In this document: piece after piece, positions 1 through 5,333 of the stretch | How the letters are laid out: each line of letters starts with the position of its first letter | Numbering within the stretch: the first letter of the stretch is position 1 | From: Akkermansiaceae bacterium | Lineage (GTDB): Bacteria > Verrucomicrobiota > Verrucomicrobiia > Verrucomicrobiales > Akkermansiaceae | NCBI GenBank assembly: GCA_020627645.1 | Contig: JAHDGN010000174.1 | Coordinates: 1 to 6,935, forward strand | Direction of reading: 5' to 3' | DNA length: 6,935 bases | Position numbers and translations under genes: made by a program | The notes under the pieces: model-generated | Databases searched by the model: none | What the model was told of the DNA's origin: nothing | What the model saw: the letters and a program-made list of their open reading frames with translations, nothing else

Positions 1-2
1 CC

Positions 3-53
3 GCCTATCTCGGACCAGAAAATTACGGCGTTTCCAGTCCGACAGACTCCTAG
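3..53 (+). CDS. Possible C-terminal end of a plus-strand protein (partial)
   Basis: Reading from base 3, the left edge gives 16 sense codons (AYLGPENYGVSSPTDS) and then TAG at 51-53. The composition looks like an ordinary protein tail, and the other two plus frames give less natural peptides. The fragment is too short to identify a family, and an open stretch of this length can occur by chance. If real, the gene starts outside the window and points toward the hairpin repeats that begin at 141. Confidence 0.3.
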   Translation, partial: AYLGPENYGVSSPTDS

Positions 54-140
54 CCCTTAGAGTTACCTCCAATTCCAATCGGTAAAACCAATGAAGCCAC
101 CAAAGCACCCGTTTGACAGCTTTCAGACAGACTCTGAGAG

Positions 141-183
141 AAAAAACAACAGCGGTTCCCTCCATCGAAAAGAACCGCTGTTG
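141..183 (-). terminator. Intrinsic terminator, copy 1 (minus strand)
   Basis: A perfect 12-bp inverted repeat, CAACAGCGGTTC (147-158) with GAACCGCTGTTG (172-183), encloses a 13-nt loop. Six A bases at 141-146 become a T-run directly after the stem on the minus strand, which is the classical Rho-independent layout. There is no T-run on the plus side, so direction is clear. No gene is visible just upstream on the minus strand other than the one already closed by copy 2, so this may be a back-up terminator or end an unseen short RNA. Confidence 0.75.
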
Positions 184-198
184 AAGCACAAACGCAAC
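141..198. repeat. Duplicated terminator unit, copy 1
   Basis: This 58-bp unit matches 407-463. The A6 run, both 12-nt stem arms and the tail GAAGCAC-AACGCAAC are shared with one tail mismatch. The loops differ in length and sequence. The conserved tail beyond the hairpin shows that the copies share an origin rather than being two independent hairpins. A second, smaller palindrome, GCAACT/AGTTGC (194-199 and 204-209), follows copy 1. Confidence 0.8.
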
Positions 199-406
199 TA
201 ATCAGTTGCATTAGGAGTATATCAGCGAATTTCCGATTCGCCTGAAATTTTCCTCAAAATTCTTCAAACCCTCATCTGGTGGGAGAAATGAACTTTTCTG
301 ATCCCTGAAAAACAAAGGCTTTCGGATGCATGGATTCAACCAGTAGCAAATAAACAGCCCAAAACATTAGGGCAATGTCTGCAGATTGAGATGAACGGAA
401 TACCCT
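199..406. other. Non-coding spacer between the two terminator units
   Basis: I see no credible gene here. A minus-strand open frame crosses the segment, but it would start with GTG inside the tail of terminator copy 2 and read through the hairpin itself, so it is not believable. The only structure noticed is the 6-bp palindrome at 194-209. Because a minus-strand terminator stands at each end, the segment could hold a short terminated RNA, but no promoter is obvious. Confidence 0.5.
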
Positions 407-448
407 AAAAAACAACAGCGGTTCCTCCACTCGGAAGAACCGCTGTTG
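407..448 (-). terminator. Intrinsic terminator, copy 2, closing the 491-940 gene
   Basis: The stem arms CAACAGCGGTTC (413-424) and GAACCGCTGTTG (437-448) pair perfectly over 12 bp around a 12-nt loop. The A6 run at 407-412 gives a T-run after the stem on the minus strand. It lies about 40 bp past the stop codon of the minus-strand gene at 491-940, the expected place for its terminator. Confidence 0.85.
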
Positions 449-463
449 AAGCACACACGCAAC
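407..463. repeat. Duplicated terminator unit, copy 2
   Basis: This is the partner of 141-198, with identical stems and A-run and a near-identical 3' tail (GAAGCACACACGCAAC). Bases before the A-run are unrelated between the copies. A weak AACAA/TTGTT palindrome just beyond (about 463-474) mirrors the position of the small palindrome after copy 1, although its sequence is not the same. Confidence 0.8.
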
Positions 464-490
464 AACAATTTGTTACAGCCCTAAAACGAA

Positions 491-940
491 CTAGGTCGGG
501 AACTTATTAGGTTTTTCTTGGAAAAAATTGTCATTTATTTCGTCATTTGACCTAACTGACTGATTTTCAGAACTTAATGAGTCCTTTATTTTTTCAAAGA
601 AAGCCTTTCCCGCCTCTTTTCCTGCATCAACTCCACGATCGAAACCACTTTTCACGTTTTTTGGAACAAGCTCATTGAGAAATGCCCCCGCAAAAACACT
701 TCCATAGGCCAATCCATAGGCCACCTCATGAATCGCCTTAGAAACATGTTCCTTAAATTCCGGAGCCTTTTCCCTGGCAGCTTCCCTACCAGCCTGTTTG
801 CCAGAGGACATGGCATCTTTCATCGATTCAAACTCTCTCTTTTCTGATTTTTTCTCATTATCTGATTCATTCATCACAGCTCCAATCAAACCACCAAATG
901 GGCAATCCCGTAGATTACAATCCCAACACACTTTTCCCAT
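491..940 (-). CDS. Unrecognised 149-aa protein with N-terminal Cys cluster
   Basis: I do not recognise this family. The N-terminus carries C5-x2-C8-x4-C13, which could bind a metal or form disulfides. A charged stretch (about 26-45) leads to a G-x-x-A-G-R-E-A motif (47-54), a hydrophobic, Ala/Gly/Tyr-rich segment (about 69-89), and a second copy of the motif, G-x-x-A-G-K-E-A (103-110). The C-terminal 30 residues are polar and probably disordered. There is no signal peptide. The hydrophobic part could be a single membrane helix or a buried amphipathic helix. The ATG at 940 follows a purine-rich GGAAGGGG, and a second ATG at 874 (Met23) follows GGAG at 5-nt spacing and would remove all the cysteines. 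An intrinsic terminator lies about 40 bp past the stop. The gene diverges from 1097-1438. It is likely real because of length, start signals and terminator, but its function is unknown. Confidence 0.75.
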   Translation of the reverse strand: MGKVCWDCNLRDCPFGGLIGAVMNESDNEKKSEKREFESMKDAMSSGKQAGREAAREKAPEFKEHVSKAIHEVAYGLAYGSVFAGAFLNELVPKNVKSGFDRGVDAGKEAGKAFFEKIKDSLSSENQSVRSNDEINDNFFQEKPNKFPT

Positions 941-950
941 CAGATTGAGA

Positions 951-960
951 CCCCTTCCCT
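951..960 (-). promoter_or_regulatory. Purine-rich Shine-Dalgarno region for the 491-940 gene
   Basis: On the minus strand the ten bases read AGGGAAGGGG and end 10 nt before the ATG at 940. They sit in a long purine-rich leader (about 951-987 as pyrimidines on the plus strand). This is one of the better ribosome-binding signals in the window, and it supports the longer protein with the cysteine cluster. Confidence 0.5.
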
Positions 961-1096
961 ATTTCTTTTTCTCTCTATTTTGATCTCTCAGCAACACACC
1001 GGAAACCTGCTTCTGAATCTAAATCGAATGAATTCCTCTTCAGCTCCGTCACACTTCACAAGCACCGGTAACCCGAACTAGAAAGAAACAAAATAA

Positions 1097-1438
1097 ATGA
1101 AAAAACTACTGATACTAACCTCATTGTTGTTGACCGCTGGGTTCACTCTTCCGGCCAACGCTCACCATTCTTGCGGCCAAAGCTACTATAGACCTAGCTA
1201 CAGCTACAGCGTCTATCACACCCCCTCCACCAGCATCTTCATCAGCGGATATCGACACTGTGGATCACCCATCTATTCCAAAAGAATCAAATACCGCAAC
1301 GGACGTGTCATCGTTCAAAGACTCCAAGGATGGGAATTGAAACGATACCTGGAACGCAAACGACGCATTGCCAGGAAACGCGAAAGACAACGTCACTACT
1401 ACAATCGCTCATACATCCCTCGTCGGATTTATCGCTAG
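1097..1438 (+). CDS. Small secreted Arg/Tyr-rich basic protein
   Basis: This 113-residue protein starts with a clear Sec signal peptide: Lys-Lys at 2-3, a Leu-rich core, and a likely cleavage after A-N-A (residue 22). The mature 91 residues are extreme in composition, with about 18 Arg, 5 Lys and 13 Tyr against 3 Glu and no Asp, so the net charge is near +20. Residues about 27-52 form a Tyr/Ser-rich stretch. Two cysteines (Cys26 and Cys55) remain after cleavage and could form a disulfide. Residues about 77-100 form a strongly basic, probably helical run around E-R-K-R-R. The protein should act in the periplasm or outside the cell, where binding to anionic polymers such as LPS, acidic polysaccharide or nucleic acid is plausible but only inferred. 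It diverges from 491-940 across 156 bp and is followed by its own terminator, so it looks monocistronic. The ribosome-binding site is weak. No family is recognised. Confidence 0.75.
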   Translation: MKKLLILTSLLLTAGFTLPANAHHSCGQSYYRPSYSYSVYHTPSTSIFISGYRHCGSPIYSKRIKYRNGRVIVQRLQGWELKRYLERKRRIARKRERQRHYYNRSYIPRRIYR

Positions 1439-1472
1439 CCGATTGAGCTGACATGCAATTGAACTCCTTCTC

Positions 1473-1512
1473 TCGCCTCCAGAGTCTCTAGAACCTGGGG
1501 GCGATCTTTTTT
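1473..1512 (+). terminator. Intrinsic terminator after the 1097-1438 gene
   Basis: Bases 1473-1482 (TCGCCTCCAG) pair with 1495-1504 (CTGGGGGCGA) over 10 bp with one G-U pair, around a 12-nt loop. A T-run (1507-1512) follows after two bases. It lies 35 bp past the stop codon and separates this gene from the CAP gene starting at 1552. Confidence 0.8.
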
Positions 1513-1551
1513 GAAGGACAAATAGGCTTCAGCACGCTAGCTTCCTTGTCC

Positions 1552-2568
1552 ATGAAGGTCCCCATCACAATTCTTCTCACCTTCCTCCCCTTTTCAAACC
1601 TCATCGGGTCAACTCAAGCAATCAACGAAATTCTCGTCCGATTGCAACTTGCGATTGATCAGGACCAATCCATCGACCCCCTTGTCTCTTATGTCGAAAA
1701 TACGGCAACCAAAGATCAACAGACTCTCCTACGAGAGTTCGATAGATCCTGGCCTCGACTATTAGAGTCCTACCAAAATGACTACAAAAATTTCATCAAT
1801 ACTTCGCTCGGTGGATCTGCACATTCGGAAGCAAAAAAAGCCGTCCGCCAACTCCGCGATGAATTCATGTCGGTTTATCCGCTCTCCGAAGAACGGATGA
1901 AATCTCTCCTCAGCGAAAAAAGTATGCCCGCGGTTGAGAATCTCCGCAAGTTACTCATCCCAGACTCCAAAGAACTTCTCGAGTCAGCTCCCGATTCTTT
2001 ATCACAAAGCCGTACGGCTATCCTCGTACTTGGAAAATTTCGTGATGCCCTCGTGAATACCACAGCCACAACTGAAGAAGGGAAAGCTCTTCAAGAAATC
2101 GCTTCATATGAGAATGAAATCGTAGCAAAGAAGAGTGACCTCTCACGGGATGGGATCAAAATCATTGCCGAAAACGATAAGATTGCGGCAAAAGCAGATG
2201 TTCCGGCTGATGAAAGAAGAGGGATCCGTGAAGCCAACGAATGGCGTCTTCTCGTTGGTCTCAACGCTCTCGTGCTAGACCCCAAGCTTTGCGACGCAGC
2301 TCGATCTCACTCGAAAGACATGCAAGAGCATAACTTCTTTGCCCATGACTCCCCCGTTCCAGGACGAACCAAATTTACCCAACGTGCGGCCCAGGCCGGA
2401 ACAAGTGCTTCGGGAGAAAATATCTACATGGGAAGAAGCCAACCAGAGTCAGCCAATTCAGGATGGTTCTTCTCTCCAGGACACCACAAAAATATGTTTC
2501 ATCCTGGCCATCAAAGGATCGGTCTAGGACGTCACGGTGTTCATTGGACTCAGCTCTTTGGACGCTGA
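1552..2568 (+). CDS. Secreted CAP-domain (SCP/PR-1-like) protein with helical N-terminal region
   Basis: Numbered from the ATG at 1552 (338 aa), the protein begins with a signal peptide (about 1-23, ending near S-T-Q-A). Residues about 25-220 are charged and mostly helical, with no recognised domain. Residues 225-338 form a complete CAP domain with its usual signatures: H-x-x-x-x-H around 260-265, G-E-N-I with Glu289, S-P-G-H-H with His311, and the closing W-T-Q-L-F-G at 332-337. These include the His and Glu residues that line the CAP cavity. Bacterial CAP proteins are extracellular or periplasmic. Their biochemical role is usually unknown, and neither protease nor lipid-binding activity can be read from sequence. 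An in-frame TTG at 1546 would add two residues, but ATG is preferred. No clear ribosome-binding site is seen. The gene lies downstream of a terminator and converges with ribD, its stop 4 bp from the ribD stop. Confidence 0.9.
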   Translation: MKVPITILLTFLPFSNLIGSTQAINEILVRLQLAIDQDQSIDPLVSYVENTATKDQQTLLREFDRSWPRLLESYQNDYKNFINTSLGGSAHSEAKKAVRQLRDEFMSVYPLSEERMKSLLSEKSMPAVENLRKLLIPDSKELLESAPDSLSQSRTAILVLGKFRDALVNTTATTEEGKALQEIASYENEIVAKKSDLSRDGIKIIAENDKIAAKADVPADERRGIREANEWRLLVGLNALVLDPKLCDAARSHSKDMQEHNFFAHDSPVPGRTKFTQRAAQAGTSASGENIYMGRSQPESANSGWFFSPGHHKNMFHPGHQRIGLGRHGVHWTQLFGR

Positions 2569-2572
2569 GTGA

Positions 2573-3631
2573 TCAACGCATGAGCGCATCAACCGGTCCC
2601 CTGTTAACCCGAGCTCGAAAGTAGACATCGTCACCGCAAATCCCCGTCGTCACTCGATCGAGCTGGATCCGGTTTTCCAATTCATCGATTCCCTTACCCC
2701 CCAAAGCCAGTTTGTCCCCACCACAAACGACAGGTGCCAAAAAACCCACCCATTCATCTACCAGCCCCAATTCCAAAAAAGCATCTACTAGAACACCACC
2801 GGCTTCGACGAGCACCGTATTTACCCCATAATCGTGAACCAGACTTCTCATTGCTTCCTGCAAGTCGTTCCCGTCCATAACGATCGTCCTTTCTCTGTGA
2901 TCATCTTCAAACACCTGAAAGCCCTTTGGCTCCATGTCCTTTCGAGACAATATCACTCTCCACGGTTGCAACTTCCCTTCCCGAAGGCCCGGTCCTCTCA
3001 AGGTTAAACGAGGATCATCAATTCTCAACGTCTCTGAAGAGGTCAAAATAGCATCGACCTCCCCTCTCAGCTCTTGCACGAATCCCCGCGCCTCCTCACC
3101 GGTTAACCACTGGCTTTCACCACCGGGCCTCGATATCTTACCATCAAGACTCATCGCCGTTTTTACCATGACCCAAGGCCTCTGTTTAGTCTGAGCCATC
3201 ACAAATCCTCGAATCAAATCCGCACATTGCTCCTCACAAACACCAACCACCACTTCAATTCCAGCTGCCCCCAAGATCGCATCAGCTCTACCCAAATGAA
3301 CAGGATTCGGGTCCCTCACCCCATACACCACCTTCGAGAGACCTGAACCAACGATGAGTTCACAACACGAACCCGTCCTTCCCTGTGTGCTACAGGGTTC
3401 CAAAGTCACATAAATGACCGCACCTTCCAATTCCTCCGGATTCAAGCCTCGCAGAGCAATCCGCTCTGCATGCTCAAGGCCAGAGCCCCGATGCCATCCC
3501 CGCGAGATCTCTTTTCCATTTTTAACCACGATTGCACCCACCGGAGGATTCGGAGAAACCAATCCAATCCCTTTTCTAGCCTCCTCCAGGGCGGCTTTCA
3601 TCCACTTTTCATCCTCAACAGACCATCTCAT
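2573..3631 (-). CDS. ribD: Bifunctional riboflavin biosynthesis deaminase/reductase RibD
   Basis: RibD deaminates 2,5-diamino-6-ribosylamino-4(3H)-pyrimidinone 5'-phosphate, then reduces the ribosyl side chain with NADPH, in the cytoplasm. Numbered from the ATG at 3631 (352 aa; E. coli RibD is 367), the N-terminal half has the zinc deaminase motifs H54-A-E56 and P79-C80 through C89, with nine residues between the two cysteine ligands as in E. coli. The reductase half follows: K-T-A-M-S-L-D-G-K (157-165), S-Q-W-L-T-G (173-178), D-D-P-R-L-T (205-210) and V-E-A-G-G (275-279). Both halves look intact. In-frame starts at 3658 (ATG) and 3676 (TTG) exist, but RibD proteins normally begin just before the D-E-x-x-M motif, and none of the starts has a strong ribosome-binding site. 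The gene stands alone: no ribE, ribBA or ribH is adjacent, and no conserved RFN (FMN riboswitch) element is seen upstream. Confidence 0.95.
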   Translation of the reverse strand: MRWSVEDEKWMKAALEEARKGIGLVSPNPPVGAIVVKNGKEISRGWHRGSGLEHAERIALRGLNPEELEGAVIYVTLEPCSTQGRTGSCCELIVGSGLSKVVYGVRDPNPVHLGRADAILGAAGIEVVVGVCEEQCADLIRGFVMAQTKQRPWVMVKTAMSLDGKISRPGGESQWLTGEEARGFVQELRGEVDAILTSSETLRIDDPRLTLRGPGLREGKLQPWRVILSRKDMEPKGFQVFEDDHRERTIVMDGNDLQEAMRSLVHDYGVNTVLVEAGGVLVDAFLELGLVDEWVGFLAPVVCGGDKLALGGKGIDELENRIQLDRVTTGICGDDVYFRARVNRGPVDALMR

Positions 3632-3746
3632 CACTGGCGACAACTTTGTGAACAACATCGTGAATGACGTGATCAATTCTGCAAATCACCAAAGTTCGCC
3701 AATCTCAATCATTCCTTCCCACGACTTACCAACCGGTTATTCTAAT

Positions 3747-3776
3747 CGTGGAACTCTTGAAAACTCAACGTGGAAC
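3747..3776 (+). promoter_or_regulatory. Direct repeat CGTGGAAC x2, possible operator
   Basis: CGTGGAAC occurs at 3747-3754 and again at 3769-3776, 22 bp start to start, close to two helical turns. A related inverted copy, CGTGGGAA on the minus strand, lies at 3716-3723. The pair sits just upstream of where a -35 element for the TATAAT at 3803 would lie, a typical place for activator sites. The bound protein is unknown, and chance is not excluded. Confidence 0.35.
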
Positions 3777-3802
3777 CGCGTTTCTGGCGACTTATTCACT
3801 CC

Positions 3803-3808
3803 TATAAT
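3803..3808 (+). promoter_or_regulatory. Candidate -10 box for the propeller gene
   Basis: A perfect TATAAT lies 113 bp before the ATG at 3922. At 16-18 bp spacing no good -35 hexamer is present (the best is near TTTCTG at 3781-3786), so this would be a weak or activator-dependent promoter. It implies a 5' leader of about 105 nt in which I find no convincing riboswitch or strong hairpin. Confidence 0.35.
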
Positions 3809-3921
3809 AAGAAGAAGATATAGAAAATTTTTCATTCCCAATCAAAAACCCATGTGGGTAACTCTTTGAACCACCCGATATTGAAACTGAATTTCCACCA
3901 CCTTTGAACGATAGCTTACCC

Positions 3922-5145
3922 ATGAAAATTTTTCCACTTCTTCTATGCATTTTTCTTTTTCCTATCTCTGTTCTCAGTCAGTCATGGTCGCGTTATTTGG
4001 GTCCTAACGGCGATGGAACAGCTAATGGAAGCATTTCATCTCATATTCAGAAAAACGGACCGAAAACTCTTTGGAAGGCAGATGTTGGCATCGGGTGCTC
4101 CAGTTTTGTGATCCAGGGTGGGAAAGCGATTACTCTCGGAAATAAGAACAACAAGGACACTCTCTGGTGTTTCGATGCAAAAACGGGAAAGGTCATTTGG
4201 AAACAAACCTACCCTGAAAAACTTGAAGCAAAGTTCTACGACGGTGGCCCAGGAGCCACACCAACCATTGACGGCGATTTGGTCTACAACCTATCTAAAT
4301 CAGGTCGCCTTTCTTGTCATGATCTCAAGACTGGTAAGGAAAAGTGGGTCGTGCATTACAAAAATGATTTGGGTGGAAACAAGCCTACCTGGGGATATTC
4401 CGCCTCCCCCTTAGTCTATCAAGGTGCTCTCATTTGTCTTCCTTGCAACACCAAGGGAGCTCTTGTTGCGCTGAACAAATCAACCGGAAAAACCCTTTGG
4501 ACTTCAAAAAATAAAGCCCGCCCAGGCTATGCGGCTCCAGTTTTCTTCAAACATAAGGGCAATGATGCCGCTCTTGTTTTCCATGGACGCAAATTGGTGG
4601 GTTATGACCTCTCTCGAAAAGGAAAGGTCCTTTTTGAGTTCCCCTGGCGCACATCCTATGATGTCAATGCCTCGAACCCCGTGATCAAAGACAACCTCGT
4701 CCATATTTCATCAGGTTATAACATGGGCTACGCTGTCATCGATATCAGCAAACCAAAACCAACGATCGTCCACCGCAACCGAGATCTTCCCATGATCTTC
4801 CAAAATGCCTTTTTGGAGGGTGACGATCTCATCGGATGCTTCGGCGATAAGCGCTACAAGACCGAACTCTACCGTATGGATCTAAAATCTGGAAAAATCC
4901 TGTGGAAACAGGCTCTTCCAGGCACTCGTGGATCAACTGCTAAGATTGGAGAGACGATCGTGGTGCTCACAGAAACCGGTCATCTCGTCTTTGGAAAAGC
5001 AGGGAACAAAAAATTTACCGAGACCGGACGCCATCATATCCATAAAAAACTTTGCTGGGCTCCACTTGCAATTGCTGAACAAAAGCTTTTCGCGAGAACT
5101 AACCAAGGAGAAGCCATTTGTGTTTCACTGGACGAACAACGTTGA
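3922..5145 (+). CDS. Secreted PQQ-binding-like beta-propeller repeat protein
   Basis: Numbered from the ATG at 3922 (407 aa), a Leu/Phe-rich signal peptide ends near residue 19. The mature protein opens with W22-x-R-x-x-G-P-N-G-D-G, a hallmark of propeller proteins common in planctomycetes and verrucomicrobia. At least five PQQ-type blades are visible by the D-x-K-T/S-G-K-x-x-W consensus: about 81-94, 130-142, 182-193, 224-240 (degenerate) and 316-330. This BamB-like fold usually acts as a scaffold or binding module in the periplasm. I do not see the catalytic set of a quinoprotein alcohol dehydrogenase, or a haem CxxCH motif, so dehydrogenase activity should not be assumed. An in-frame TTG at 3904 would add six polar residues before the signal peptide and is less likely. 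The SHD1-SASA esterase gene follows in the same direction after 188 bp with no terminator seen, so read-through is possible. Confidence 0.9.
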   Translation: MKIFPLLLCIFLFPISVLSQSWSRYLGPNGDGTANGSISSHIQKNGPKTLWKADVGIGCSSFVIQGGKAITLGNKNNKDTLWCFDAKTGKVIWKQTYPEKLEAKFYDGGPGATPTIDGDLVYNLSKSGRLSCHDLKTGKEKWVVHYKNDLGGNKPTWGYSASPLVYQGALICLPCNTKGALVALNKSTGKTLWTSKNKARPGYAAPVFFKHKGNDAALVFHGRKLVGYDLSRKGKVLFEFPWRTSYDVNASNPVIKDNLVHISSGYNMGYAVIDISKPKPTIVHRNRDLPMIFQNAFLEGDDLIGCFGDKRYKTELYRMDLKSGKILWKQALPGTRGSTAKIGETIVVLTETGHLVFGKAGNKKFTETGRHHIHKKLCWAPLAIAEQKLFARTNQGEAICVSLDEQR

Positions 5146-5333
5146 AACACATTCGTTGGTTGGGTTCCCCTCAAAATTTGTAAAAAATCCTTCAAATTTC
5201 TGCCAGAAAACGATTAAAAATAAGAGAAATCTTACCTCCGAATGGCTTCTACGACTGGAAAAAACCTCTAGAGATAAAACGTCCATAGATCCGCAATCCC
5301 TTGAAAGAACTCAGTTTTAAACAACTTACAGTT

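Noticed and set aside
272..454. Minus-strand open frame of about 60 codons
   Set aside because: It would start with GTG inside the tail of the second terminator unit and translate through the perfect hairpin and T-run. It has no ribosome-binding site, so it is a by-product of the repeat.
3842..3860. Short palindrome ACCCA-TG-TGGGT in the propeller gene leader
   Set aside because: The arms are only 5 bp with a 2-nt gap, and nothing else in the leader supports a regulatory structure.
3414..3869. Plus-strand open frame of about 150 codons opposite the ribD 5' end
   Set aside because: It lies largely antisense to the well-supported ribD. The residue pattern is what a complementary strand gives, and there is no recognisable domain or start signal.
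3632..3900. FMN (RFN) riboswitch upstream of ribD
   Set aside because: The conserved RFN blocks were looked for on the minus strand and not seen. The region is AT-leaning without the expected GC-rich helices.
5135..5160. Hairpin overlapping the stop codon of the propeller gene
   Set aside because: The stem AAC-AACG/CGTTGGTT has a bulge and is followed by GGGTTCCCC, not a T-run, so I do not call it a terminator.
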